Of a stretch of DNA of 57,579 bases, positions 27,460 through 36,335 are shown piece by piece (the stretch's first letter is position 1; every line of letters starts with the position of its first letter). The stretch is from Campylobacter sp. MIT 21-1684 (GTDB lineage: Bacteria; Campylobacterota; Campylobacteria; Campylobacterales; Campylobacteraceae), in the NCBI RefSeq assembly GCF_026241315.1, contig NZ_JAPHNA010000012.1, positions 1-57,579 on the forward strand. The letters run 5' to 3'. The notes below the pieces were generated by a model. That model made no database searches. It saw only the letters and a program-made list of their open reading frames with translations, and was not told the origin of the DNA. A program made the translations under genes and the position numbers.

Positions 27460-27902
27460 AAAAAGTCTTTTTTAGTTTTCATTATGATTTAGATAATTGG
27501 AGAGTGCAACAAATACGAAATATGGGCGTTGTTGAGAATGAAAAGATTTGTAATCCTAATGATTGGGAGCAAACTAGAAAAAAAGATGAACAAAATATCA
27601 AAAATTGGATAGATAAACAAATGAAAGATTGTGATTGTGTGATAGTATTGATAGGCGAGAGAACACATACAAGAAAATGGGTAGAATATGAAGTCAAAAG
27701 AGCTAAAGAGTTAGGAATCCCTATTTTTGGAATCTTTATCCATAACCTCAAAGATAATGAGGGTAAAACAACAAAAAAGGGTGAAAATAGATTTAAAATT
27801 CCTTATTATGAACCAAAGCCTAACAATGCGTATCAAGATATTAGCAATAATTTAGAATCTTGGATAAATAAAACCATAATTGAAAATAAAGGCAAAAAAT
27901 AA
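27456..27902 (+). CDS. TIR-like protein (DUF1863/ThsB-type)
   Basis: The 148-residue protein starts at the ATG inside the membrane-gene stop. It has the DUF1863 (MTH538) TIR-like fold pattern: VFFSFHYDLDNWRVQQIRNMG, a middle IDKQMKDCDCVIVLIG, then RKWVEYEVKRAKELGIPIFGIFIHNL. The Glu of WVEYE is a candidate catalytic residue by analogy with ThsB-like proteins, which make cyclic-ADPR-type signals after phage sensing. The partner in classical Thoeris is a SIR2/SLOG effector; none is here, and the co-encoded membrane protein is the likely effector. Confidence 0.75.
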   Translation: MKKVFFSFHYDLDNWRVQQIRNMGVVENEKICNPNDWEQTRKKDEQNIKNWIDKQMKDCDCVIVLIGERTHTRKWVEYEVKRAKELGIPIFGIFIHNLKDNEGKTTKKGENRFKIPYYEPKPNNAYQDISNNLESWINKTIIENKGKK

Positions 27903-28020
27903 AATCTCAAAAATATACGACCAAACCTAAAAGTTCATTTTCATTTTTTAAGTTTTTTGGAATTTTAGCAATTATTACTTTTTTTCATTTATTACCAAAA
28001 TAATAGAAAGATTTTAACTA

Positions 28021-29344
28021 ATGCCTAGTTCCTTTCACAATCTCCCGCAAGATTGGCGGATTAAAACACTCGGCGAATGCTTAAAATACGAGCAACCCAC
28101 AAAATATATAGTAAAAAACACTCAATATAGCAATGAATATGAAATCCCTGTTCTGACTGCTGGAAAAAGCTTTTTGCTAGGATATACAAACGATACAGAA
28201 AATATTTTCACTCAAATACCTGTAATTATATTTGATGATTTCACAACAGATTCTAAATTTGTGGATTTTCATTTTAAAGTAAAATCATCGGCAATGAAAA
28301 TTCTCCACGCAACAGAAATTGCAGATATAAAATTTGTGTTTTATTTTATGCAAATTATTCAACACAGAAGCGATACACATAAAAGATATTGGATTTCAGA
28401 GTATGCTAAACTTCCTATCCCCCTACCACCGCTTGAAACACAAAAACTCATCGTAGAGAAGCTTGAAAATGCCTTTGCCCACATTGATAAGGCAATCTAT
28501 CATTTAAACCAAGTCTCCACAGACATTCCAAGACTTAAAGCCCTTGCTCCACTATGCCTTTAGCGACAAACTTACAGAATCTCAAACCACTGCACCTACT
28601 TCCACGCTTTCTTTTTCACAAAGAAAATCTAATCCCTCCCCGCTCCCTTTAACAAAAGAAATGCTCCCTTTCTTTTGCACAAAGGGAGAGCCTGCGCACT
28701 CTCCACTTCTAGCAAAAAATCGGGCAGGAGACACTACTGCTCCTGCTTTCTCCGATTTTTCACACCACGAAGTGGGCGCAGAATCTCAATATGACACCCT
28801 CCCACAAGGTTGGCAGCTTAAAACACTAGGCGAAGTGTGTGAGTTTGTATATGGCAAGGCTTTAAGTCAAGAAAAAAGAAAAACCAATGGGAAATATCCT
28901 GTATATGCGGCAAATGGTATTAAAGATTATAGTGATGAATTTATGGTGAGTTAAAATTCTATTATCGTGGGGAGAAAAGGGAGTGCAGGAAGTGTTGTAT
29001 TGACTTCCTCTCCTTGTTGGGTGCTTGATGTTGCATATTATGTTAATTTTGATAAAGAAAAATATGATTTGGCGTTTTTATACCATTTGCTCAAACATTT
29101 AAATCTAAAACAATTTGCAAGGGGCGTAAAGCCCGGAATTAGTAGAAGTCAAGTTTATGAATTGCAAGTGATAGTGCCGCAGCTTAAAACCCAAAAGCAA
29201 ATCGTGCAGATTTTAGAATCTAAATTTGCGCATTTAGAGAATTTAACGCAGTTTGTGCAACAAAGTTTAGACAAACTCCATAAGCTCAAATCCGCTCTTT
29301 TAACCCAAGCGTTTAAGGGGGAATTGGAGAATGATAAAATTTAA
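28021..29344 (+). pseudogene. hsdS: Broken type I specificity subunit gene
   Basis: The frame from 28021 encodes the first target-recognition domain (PQDWRIKTLGECLKY) and the central conserved coil (LPIPLPPLETQKLIVEKLENAFAHI). A 1-nt shift near 28550 (RLKALAP against the expected LLHYAFSDKLTE) ends it at 28563. The second frame, 28544-28954, carries LLHYAFSDKLTE, an in-frame palindromic insertion at about 28664-28780, and the start of the second recognition domain. It ends at TAA (28952-28954) inside EFMVS, and the same frame continues as IIVGRKGSAGSV to 29344. Two lesions make it dead. Confidence 0.85.
28664..28780. repeat. Nested palindromic element inserted in-frame within hsdS
   Basis: Perfect nested arms: CTCCCTTT (28664-28671) with AAAGGGAG (28681-28688); CCACTTC (28703-28709) with GAAGTGG (28769-28775); AAAAATCGG (28715-28723) with CCGATTTTT (28752-28760); GCAGGAG (28724-28730) with CTCCTGC (28740-28746). 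The last three form one long stem of 23 paired bases. It encodes a low-complexity peptide between the two recognition domains and resembles palindromic elements that insert in-frame in genes of other bacteria. Confidence 0.75.
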
Positions 29345-29356
29345 GGCATAAATATG

Positions 29357-29379
29357 TATAATCGTATCAATAATGATAC
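29357..29379 (+). promoter_or_regulatory. mazEF promoter with palindromic operator
   Basis: TATAAT (29357-29362) is followed at once by GTATCA-ATAA-TGATAC (29364-29379), a perfect 6-bp inverted repeat, and then the ribosome site AAGGAGA. A repressor dimer there would block transcription; autoregulation by MazE is inferred from the family. Confidence 0.6.
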
Positions 29380-29390
29380 AAGGAGACACA

Positions 29391-29627
29391 ATGACAAGCG
29401 AAGCAAAACTTAATAAATGGGGTAATTCCTTAGCCTTGCGTATCCCTAGCGGTTTTTTGGAAGCCTTAGGATTGAGCCAAGATTCTAAACTCAAACTTAG
29501 CATTCAAGATGAAAAGCTCATTATTGAAAAGCAAAAGGATTTAAAACAACTCTGTAAAGCAATGAATAAAAATAACCTCAATATAGACAGCGTTTGGGAA
29601 AACGACACCACAGGCAAGGAATGGTAA
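29391..29627 (+). CDS. mazE: MazE-type antitoxin
   Basis: The start at 29391 follows AAGGAGACACA. The 78-residue product has the AbrB-type swapped-hairpin DNA-binding fold: AKLNKWGNSLALRIPSGFLEALGL, then LKLSIQDEKLIIEK, with an acidic C-terminal tail (WENDTTGKEW) of the kind that binds MazF. The TAA overlaps the toxin start as TAATG, and a palindromic operator lies upstream. The pair sits between hsdS and fic, inside the dead type I locus. Confidence 0.85.
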   Translation: MTSEAKLNKWGNSLALRIPSGFLEALGLSQDSKLKLSIQDEKLIIEKQKDLKQLCKAMNKNNLNIDSVWENDTTGKEW

Positions 29628-29962
29628 TGGCAAATTATATCCCACAAAGTGGCGATTTGATTTGGCTTAACTTCACTCCGCAGAGCGGACACGAGCAAAA
29701 GGGCAAGAGACCCGCACTTGTCCTAAGTCCAAAAGAATATAATCAAAAAAGTGGCTTATGCCTTTGTGTGCCGCTTACAAGCAGGGTAAAAGGCTATCCT
29801 TTTGAAGTGCTTTGTGTGATTGGAGATAAAGAGGGAGTGGTTTTAAGCGACCAGCTCAAAAATGTGGATTTTAAGGCAAGGGGAGTGAGCTTTATCCAGC
29901 AGTGTGAAAGAGAAGTGCTAGAGCAAGTGAAATGTAATCTTGCCTTATTGCTTGGGATTTGA
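29627..29962 (+). CDS. mazF: MazF/PemK-type toxin, endoribonuclease
   Basis: The 111-residue product shows the family order: GDLIWLNFTPQSGHEQKGKRPALVLS (beta-barrel with the catalytic Arg in GKRPALV), VPLTSRVKGYPFEV, and VVLSDQLKNVDFKARG (Asp-Gln-Leu loop). It is predicted to cleave single-stranded RNA and arrest growth when MazE is lost. Translation is coupled to mazE through TAATG. Both genes look intact. Confidence 0.88.
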   Translation: MANYIPQSGDLIWLNFTPQSGHEQKGKRPALVLSPKEYNQKSGLCLCVPLTSRVKGYPFEVLCVIGDKEGVVLSDQLKNVDFKARGVSFIQQCEREVLEQVKCNLALLLGI

Positions 29963-29981
29963 AATGGTAATTGGGGAAAAT

Positions 29982-30013
29982 AAATGTGTTAAAAATTTGA
30001 GAAGTTTTTAACA
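29982..30013. repeat. 32-bp direct repeat, left copy, flanking fic
   Basis: Identical over 32 bases to 31170-31201. Each copy contains TGTTAAAAA, 9 bp, TTTTTAACA, an inverted repeat. The two copies bracket the fic gene exactly, from the intergenic region before it to the region before hsdM. Confidence 0.85.
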
Positions 30014-30021
30014 CATTTGGC

Positions 30022-30052
30022 TATAATGTTAAAAAATTTATGTTTTTTTAAC
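30022..30052 (+). promoter_or_regulatory. fic promoter between palindromic operator-like sites
   Basis: TATAAT (30022-30027) lies between the repeat palindrome at 29987-30013 and a second site, GTTAAAAA (30028-30035) with TTTTTAAC (30045-30052). The Fic protein ends in a winged-helix region, so autoregulation through these sites is plausible. Confidence 0.5.
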
Positions 30053-30068
30053 CTATTCAAGGCGAGTG

Positions 30069-31139
30069 ATGAAAGAATTTATCCCAAATGAACTTCCATT
30101 GGAAATTCCTATAAGTGAGAACATTTATAAACTACTTGTAACTGCCTCAAGGGCTTTGAGTGAGCTAAGAGGCATAGCAAGGACCATCCCTAATCGGTAT
30201 ATATTAATTAATGCGTTAGCTTTACAAGAAGCAAAGGATTCTAGTGAGATAGAAAATATCATTACTACCCACGATGAGCTTTTTTTGTCGCAAGTTGATG
30301 AGGGTAAATTAACTCAAGCTACTAAAGAAGTGCAAAATTATCAAAGTGCTTTAATTAAAGGATTTGAACTCATTAAAAAAGATGAGATTTTTAAAACTTC
30401 GCATATTTTAGCTATTCAAAAAAGGCTTGAACGCAATAATGCGGGATTTAGACGACAAAGCGGCACAATGCTTAAAAATCCCGCTACAAATGAGATAAAG
30501 CATATTCCTCCACAGCATTATGAGGATATAGTGCGTTTAATGAGCAATTTAGAGCAATATATAAATGATGATAGTATGCAAGACTTAGACCCGCTTATCA
30601 AAATGGCAATTATTCATTATCAGTTTGAGAGCATACACCCCTTTTATGATGGCAATGGCAGAAGCGGGAGGATTATTAATGTCCTATATCTTGTGTATAA
30701 AGGGCTTTTGGACTTGCCTATACTCTACCTAAGCGGTTATATTGTGCGGCATAAGGCAGAATATTATGAACTTTTACAAAAAGTGCGTGATGAAAATGCG
30801 TGGGAAGAATGGATAAGCTATATATTAAAAGGCGTAGAGCATACATCAAATTCAACAACTGCAACAATAAAAGCTATTCAAAGTCTTATGCAACAAACAA
30901 AAGATTTGCTTAAAACCCACACAGAATTTTATACAAAAGACTTCTTAGAGACTTTATTTATTCACCCATACACTAGGATAGAATCTATTAGGGATAAGCT
31001 TAAAATTACGAGGCAAACTGCTTCAAAATATCTTAAAACTTGCGAGGAGCTTAAAATCGTGCAGTGTGTGAAAATAGGTAGGAATCATTATTATGTCAAT
31101 GAGAAGTTGTGTGAGCTTTTTATCAAAGGGATAGGTTAA
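30069..31139 (+). CDS. Fic-domain adenylyltransferase with N-terminal inhibitory motif and C-terminal wHTH
   Basis: Starts at the ATG at 30069 (AAGGCGAG upstream); a GTG lies 3 bp before. The catalytic motif is HPFYDGNGRSGR at residue 190. Near residue 58 is SSEIEN, matching the class II inhibitory helix (S/T)xxxE(G/N) that obstructs ATP until relieved. The flap region and PILYLSGYIVRHKAEYY follow. The C-terminal ~60 residues (RIESIRDKLKITRQTASKYLKTCEELKIV) form a winged helix typical of DNA-binding Fic proteins. No separate antitoxin gene is present, consistent with built-in inhibition. Confidence 0.85.
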   Translation: MKEFIPNELPLEIPISENIYKLLVTASRALSELRGIARTIPNRYILINALALQEAKDSSEIENIITTHDELFLSQVDEGKLTQATKEVQNYQSALIKGFELIKKDEIFKTSHILAIQKRLERNNAGFRRQSGTMLKNPATNEIKHIPPQHYEDIVRLMSNLEQYINDDSMQDLDPLIKMAIIHYQFESIHPFYDGNGRSGRIINVLYLVYKGLLDLPILYLSGYIVRHKAEYYELLQKVRDENAWEEWISYILKGVEHTSNSTTATIKAIQSLMQQTKDLLKTHTEFYTKDFLETLFIHPYTRIESIRDKLKITRQTASKYLKTCEELKIVQCVKIGRNHYYVNEKLCELFIKGIG

Positions 31140-31169
31140 ATTTTGATTGAGTTTTTAACCTAATTATGA

Positions 31170-31201
31170 AAATGTGTTAAAAATTTGAGAAGTTTTTAAC
31201 A
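31170..31201. repeat. 32-bp direct repeat, right copy
   Basis: Identical to 29982-30013. It directly precedes the hsdM ribosome site, so the fic cassette looks inserted, or duplicated out, at a site shared with the promoter region of hsdM. Confidence 0.85.
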
Positions 31202-31225
31202 TTCATAGAATTTAAAGGAGCAAAG

Positions 31226-32653
31226 ATGAGTGAAAAGGCGATTATCTCAAAGGTGTGAAATTTTGCAACGATTTTGCGTGATAGTGGCGTGAGTTATACG
31301 GATTATGTCGCGCAGGTGAGTTATTTGCTGTTTTTAAAAATGGAAAGTGAGAGGGAAAGCATAGGGGAGAGTAGCAAAATCCCGCAAGAGTGCAAATGGG
31401 AGCGACTCATATGCCTAGATGGGCTGGAGCTAGAGAGTGCGTATAATGCTGCGCTTCTTAAGCTCTCAAAACAAGAGGGTATCATCGGGCTTATCTATAA
31501 TGACGCGCAAAATAAAATCAAAGAACCCGCCAATCTCAAAAAGCTTTTTACAATGGTGGATAGTGAAACTTGGCTCGGGCTTAAGGTGGATATAAAGGGT
31601 GCGATTTATGAGGGGCTACTTGCCAAAAACGCCACAGAAACCAAAGCGGGAGCAGGGCAGTATTTCACGCCTAGAGTGCTGATTGATTCTATCATGGGGC
31701 TAATGGAACTGCAGCCAAATATGGAAGTGTGCGACCCGGCGTGTGGCACAGGCGGGTTTTTGCTTAGTGCGTATGAAGTGATGAAAGCGCAAACAAAAGA
31801 TAAAGAGGAGCTTAAGAAGCTAAGGAGTAAGCGGCTTTATGGCAAGGACATCACGCCTTTAGTGGCATCTTTGTGTGCGATGAATTTGTATCTGCACGGA
31901 ATCGGAGGCGAGGGAAGCGTCATAGAGATTGGGGATTCTCTTAGTGAGCTAGGAAATCGGCGATTTGATAGGGTGCTGACTAATCCGCCCTTTGGCAAAA
32001 AGTCGGCAAGTAAAATCCTAGCGGAAAATGGCAAGGTGAAAAGCCAAAAGGAGGAATACAGCCGCGAGGATTTTTTCGCCACGACTTCTAATAAGCAGCT
32101 GAATTTCTTACAACACATTATGAATCTTCTAAAGGTTGGAGGCAAAGCCGCAGTGGTGCTACCCGATAATGTGCTTTTTGAAGGAGGAGCGGGAGAGAGA
32201 GTGCGTAAGAAGCTTTTAGAGGATTTTAATTTGCATACGATTTTGCGGCTGCCCACAGGGATTTTTTACGCGCAAGGTGTGAAAGCGAATGTGCTGTTTT
32301 TTGACAAAGTCGCTTTGAGTGAGGACGCAACACAAAGCGTGTGGGTGTATGATATGCGCACGAATTTTAACCTAAGTCTTGTGAGCAATCCGCTAAGTAA
32401 AGAGCATTTGAGAGATTTTGAAGCTTGTTTTTGTGTAGGGGCGATAGAGAAGCGAAAGGAAAGTGAGCGATTCAGCACTTTTGACATTGGAGAGATTAAG
32501 AGGCGTGATAAGATGAATTTGGATATTTTTTGGCTTAAAGATGAGAGTTTGGAAGATTTAGAGAATCTGCCAAGCCCAAAAGATTTGAGTTGTCAAATCA
32601 GCACACATCTTAAAGGCGCACTTAAGGAAGTGGAGGGATTAGGGGTAAGGTAA
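31226..32653 (+). pseudogene. hsdM: Type I modification subunit gene with an early opal codon
   Basis: The ATG at 31226 follows AAAGGAG. Codon 11 is TGA (31256-31258), where related HsdM proteins have Trp (SKVWNFATILRDSGVSY). The rest is open: GQYFTPRVLI, SAM motif CDPACGTGGFLLSAYE, catalytic NPPFGKKS. Total about 475 codons, close to HsdM size. A late restart at the TTG at 31274 could give a nearly full-length protein, so some modification activity is possible. With hsdS broken it would have no specificity. Confidence 0.85.
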
Positions 32654-32828
32654 TGTTTTGCTTATGAGAGTTTCTATACAAACTTCACACCCTCTATTAA
32701 TTTTTGATAAGCCCCAAGTGCCGCCACTCCTGCAAGTTGTGCCGAAGTCTTTAAAAACTGCCTACGATTTGTCATTACTACTCCTTTATTTAGAATCTCT
32801 TTGTAGAAAATATGACTTTCTTAACCCT

Positions 32829-33407
32829 CTATTTGCTAAACACACGCTTTAAATGCGCCTCATAGTCTTTGATATATTGTTCTACTTGCAGATTTTTGAC
32901 GACATCATTACAGATAAAACTTGGTAATCCTTGCATTCCCATAAACTCGTGTGCCTTATGCAAATACACACTCTCTACACCAACACCATTAAAGAAGTCA
33001 TTAGGCTCATTAAACCCTTCAAGTGGGGCATTCCAAGTAAGGCTAAACATATATTTCTTATCTTTCAAAAGTCCGCCTGTGCCATAGCCTTTGGTTGGAT
33101 TATCACTATGTCGCCCATCGCTAGTGAAAAACTTCCCAGCCGCTGCAATACCCACTTCATCAATGTATTTTTTCACAATCCACGGCTCACCCATCCACCA
33201 ACCGGGCATTTGATAGATTATCGCCTGACTTTCTAGCCACTTTTGCACCTCTGTTTGTGGTTCATAGCCTTTGTCAATGTGCGTTTGCAAAGTTTCATAG
33301 CCTAAACCTTGTAAAGTCTGCTTTGCGACATCGTGTAAAGTTTGGCTAAGCCTCCCGCCAGAGTTTCCAAAGACTTTGCCACCATTTAAAAGTAAAATCT
33401 TTGCCAT
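32829..33407 (-). CDS. mdaB: NAD(P)H:quinone oxidoreductase, MdaB-like
   Basis: The 192-residue product starts MAKILLLNGGKVFGNSGGRLSQT, the flavin-binding loop of the flavodoxin-like fold, and contains YQMPGWWMGEPWIVKKYIDEV, the MdaB active-site segment, and GRHSDNPTKGYGTGGLL. It reduces quinones by two electrons, protecting against oxidative stress. AAGGAG precedes the ATG. It lies on the minus strand after the R-M cluster and reads into it. Confidence 0.9.
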   Translation of the reverse strand: MAKILLLNGGKVFGNSGGRLSQTLHDVAKQTLQGLGYETLQTHIDKGYEPQTEVQKWLESQAIIYQMPGWWMGEPWIVKKYIDEVGIAAAGKFFTSDGRHSDNPTKGYGTGGLLKDKKYMFSLTWNAPLEGFNEPNDFFNGVGVESVYLHKAHEFMGMQGLPSFICNDVVKNLQVEQYIKDYEAHLKRVFSK

Positions 33408-33503
33408 TTATTCTCCTTAAAACTAGAAATAGATTCTGTAATTATAAAACCTGATACCTAGTGTTTGTTAAGGAAGTAAAATTAATTTTTGGATTTTTTA
33501 AAT

Positions 33504-33752
33504 CTACACTAATTTTATCTCTGCAATGCGTGATTCTATCTCTAGGCTTTTATGCAAGCTTTGAATGACTTTTTCAAAATGCTTGTAGTTTATTTCCTCG
33601 CCTTTGTGGCTTTTGAGATATTTATCTAAAACTTGATAACCGCCGATTTTATATGTCCAAACCGCCTCACTCACTCCGCAAAAGTGTAAGGAATCATTAA
33701 TAAGTTCTGCAAACAGAATCTTTGGAAATATATTTAAAAAATAATAAATCAT
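33504..33752 (-). pseudogene. 3' relic of a type ISP R-M gene
   Basis: The 82-codon frame ends VWTYKIGGYQVLDKYLKSHKGEEINYKHFEKVIQSL, which matches the C-terminal tail of type ISP enzymes (YxIGGYQVLxKWLK, then a helix). Those proteins are over 1,000 residues, so only the last ~6% survives. Confidence 0.6.
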
Positions 33753-33793
33753 TACTTACCTTTTCACTTCTCCTCTTTTAATGAGCTTTTCTC

Positions 33794-34072
33794 TTACGGA
33801 GCTATTTTTAGAATCTCTGCGTGTTCGTTTTTAATATCAAGAGGCCAATCCATTCCTTGTTCTTGCACATTCCAATCAGGGTGTTTGCCACTCTCAACGC
33901 TTAAATAATCCTCCACACAACATTGTTCAATCAGTTTATAAGAAATATAAGCATTTTGGATTCTTTTTAGCCCAAAAAGTCCTTTGATGTCTTTTTCAAA
34001 ATTCTCTTGATAAATTATATAAAATTCTATTTTTGCGCCGCTCAGAATCGTATGATACAAAAAATAAAACAA
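33794..34072 (-). CDS. Unrecognised 92-codon frame, probably a relic
   Basis: The frame shows an acceptable composition (FGLKRIQNAYISYKLIEQCC, VEDYLSVESGKHPDWN) but no recognised domain and no ribosome site. It sits just upstream of the type ISP relic and may be a piece of the same locus. Low confidence that it is expressed. Confidence 0.3.
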   Translation of the reverse strand: MFYFLYHTILSGAKIEFYIIYQENFEKDIKGLFGLKRIQNAYISYKLIEQCCVEDYLSVESGKHPDWNVQEQGMDWPLDIKNEHAEILKIAP

Positions 34073-34122
34073 GTCTTTCTTATAGTATCTTGTTTATAGC
34101 TTTAAAATTAAGTTTTTTTAAC

Positions 34123-34150
34123 TATAATATTTTATTAAATTAAGGAGAAA
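34123..34150 (+). promoter_or_regulatory. argC promoter -10 and ribosome binding site
   Basis: TATAAT at 34123-34128 lies about 25 bp before the ATG, with TAAGGAG immediately upstream. The T-rich stretch before it suits Campylobacter sigma70 promoters, which lack a clear -35. Confidence 0.55.
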
Positions 34151-34152
34151 AA

Positions 34153-35184
34153 ATGAGACTAAAAGTTGGAGTCTTAGGAGCAAGTGGCTATGTTGGCAAT
34201 GAACTTGTACGGATTCTCCTTCTTCATTCAAAAGTACAAATTACTTTTGTAGCTTCGCAAAATCATACAGGAAAACACTACACTTCTCTTTATCCTCACA
34301 CTCCTTTAAATTTACATTTTGAAAATGAAGATTTAGAAAATTTAAGCAAAAAAATTGATGTGCTTTTTACAGCCACACCACATAATTTTACAGCCTCTTT
34401 ATTGAATGAAAATATCCTTAAAAATATGAAAATTATTGATTTAAGTGCTGATTTTCGTCTTAAAAATCCTAAGAATTATGAAACATATTATAGTTTTACT
34501 CACAGAAATTTAAAACTCTTAAATAAAGCTGTTTATGGACTTTGCGAACTTTATAAAGCAGAGATTGAAAAAGCAGATTTGATAGCTAATCCGGGCTGTT
34601 ATACCACAGCTTCGATTTTAAGTTTATATCCCCTGCTTCAAGAAGGTGTAGTCGATACAAATTCTCTTATTATTGATGCAAAAAGCGGAGTAAGTGGGGC
34701 GGGGAAAAATGCAAAAACAGAAAATCTTTTTTGCGAAGTGAATGAAAATCTTAAAGCTTATGCTCTTACAAGCCACCGCCACACTCCAGAAATAGAAGAA
34801 CATTTAAGCTACGGGGCTAAAGAAAAAATCACTCTTCAATTTACTCCTCATTTAATCCCTATGCAAAGAGGAATTTTAACAACTTCTTATGCAAATTTGC
34901 TCACAGAACTTAGTGAAAAAGAATTAAGAAAGCTTTATCAAAAATACTATAAAAAATGTCAATTCATAAGGCTTTTAGATTCTGTTCTTCCTCAAACGCG
35001 TTTTGTAAGGGGAACAAACTATACCGATATTCATCTTAGTGTTGATCAAAGAACAAAACGAGTTATTGTCATAGCTGCACTTGATAATCTCATCAAAGGT
35101 GCTGCCGGTCAAGCCGTGCAAAATATGAATATAATGTTTGGCTTTAAAGAAAGTCAAGGACTTACAAATTTAGCAATGTGTTGA
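34153..35184 (+). CDS. argC: N-acetyl-gamma-glutamyl-phosphate reductase
   Basis: The 343-residue product has GASGYVGNELVRILL (NADP-binding loop), the catalytic Cys in NPGCYTTAS, and LTSHRHTPEIEEHL. It reduces N-acetylglutamyl-phosphate in arginine synthesis. Length is normal. It is followed after 9 bp by argO, as in the C. jejuni argCOBD order, but the order is broken afterwards here. Confidence 0.95.
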   Translation: MRLKVGVLGASGYVGNELVRILLLHSKVQITFVASQNHTGKHYTSLYPHTPLNLHFENEDLENLSKKIDVLFTATPHNFTASLLNENILKNMKIIDLSADFRLKNPKNYETYYSFTHRNLKLLNKAVYGLCELYKAEIEKADLIANPGCYTTASILSLYPLLQEGVVDTNSLIIDAKSGVSGAGKNAKTENLFCEVNENLKAYALTSHRHTPEIEEHLSYGAKEKITLQFTPHLIPMQRGILTTSYANLLTELSEKELRKLYQKYYKKCQFIRLLDSVLPQTRFVRGTNYTDIHLSVDQRTKRVIVIAALDNLIKGAAGQAVQNMNIMFGFKESQGLTNLAMC

Positions 35185-35193
35185 AGGACAAAG

Positions 35194-35664
35194 ATGATAA
35201 TACAAGCGATGAGAGAAAAAGATTATGAAGCGGTTTTTAAACTTTGGTGTGAAATCAAGGGCTTTGGCATAAGAAGCGTTGATGATAGCAAGGACAATAT
35301 TGCTCGATTTTTACGAAGAAATCCTGACTTAAGTTGCATAGCTCTACTAGAGGAAGAAAAGAATGGCTTCGAAAAAGGGGCTATTGTAGGGAGCATACTT
35401 TGCGGACACGATGGAAGAACAGGAGCCTTTTACCACGTTTGCGTACATCCTTATTTTCGAAAAATGGGTATAGCACATCAAATGACACAGTATTGTTTAG
35501 ATGCTTTAAAAAAAGAAAATATTAACAAAATCGCTCTCATCGCCTTTAAAACAAATGATTTAGGCAATACATTTTGGTCGCATTATGGTTTTACTCTAAG
35601 AAAGGATGCAAATTATTACGACTGGTCTTTAAATGAAAACAATCAAACTAAATTTAATAAATAA
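35194..35664 (+). CDS. argO: GNAT acetyltransferase, ArgO-type N-acetylglutamate synthase
   Basis: The 156-residue GNAT protein has the acetyl-CoA motif VCVHPYFRKMGIAHQM and the C-terminal FWSHYGFTLRKDANYYDW. In C. jejuni the homologue between argC and argB is the N-acetylglutamate synthase; that function is assigned here by position and length. The AAGGAC upstream is weak, but the 9-bp spacing to argC indicates cotranscription. Confidence 0.8.
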   Translation: MIIQAMREKDYEAVFKLWCEIKGFGIRSVDDSKDNIARFLRRNPDLSCIALLEEEKNGFEKGAIVGSILCGHDGRTGAFYHVCVHPYFRKMGIAHQMTQYCLDALKKENINKIALIAFKTNDLGNTFWSHYGFTLRKDANYYDWSLNENNQTKFNK

Positions 35665-36335
35665 AGAGTTTCATACAAGAAAAAGTATGACAAAAAAGCA
35701 TAGAAGAAAAAATTGAAGATAAAGCAAAAGCACAGCTAAGAAAATTAGTATTGAGTATTTTTATAAAATAGGCAAAATTGATGAAGAAATAGATTTTGCC
35801 CTGACAATATCCTTCAAAAAGAGGCGGTTCAGGAAAACTACCCTGAATAAAGCTTTTATTACAAACAAGTACTTTAAAAAATCCCGTGATTATAGAGGTT
35901 AAAGGCATAAAGATAGATTAGAAAAACTCAAAAACGATGCGGTGGAAATAGAACTAAAAGAGTGAGTTTCATTTCAAAAATATTGCCGAATACACCTTAA
36001 ATGTGCATTATGCCAATGCGATTTTAGACTATACGCAAATACAAGAAAGTAAGGGAGAAAATCCCATAAATTACTTAGATTATCCGCTTAAAATATCTAA
36101 AAACCTCATCATATAATTCACACAATCACTTATAAAGATTTTTTACTTAAATCTACACTTCTTGCAATTTTAATCAATTAAAGTCTTTAGCACTTAGGTG
36201 ATCAAGTGTCAGCAAAGCAAGCACTAACAAGACAGATCATAATTTAATAAACCCTATAAAGTCAGTTAGAATGATAATTTGCCTTTAGCATTTCCTAGGA
36301 ACACTCTAAGACTTAAATCAATCCTAGCAAACTTT
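35665..36335. other. Decayed coding DNA within the arg locus
   Basis: No intact frame. Plus-strand fragments include IEDKAKAQLRKLVLSIFI near 35700-35770, and, near 35975-36114, NIAEYTLNVHYANAILDYTQ ending NYLDYPLKISKNLII at a stop. They are in different frames and belong to genes I do not recognise. The argO-argB junction is contiguous in C. jejuni, so this is inserted DNA. Confidence 0.45.

Noticed and set aside
29982-31201. fic flanked by repeats as a transposon
   Set aside because: There is no transposase and the repeats are direct, not terminal inverted repeats; a repeat-mediated insertion is more likely.
31837-32256. 139-codon minus-strand frame inside hsdM
   Set aside because: Shadow of a real coding frame; no domain and no start signal.
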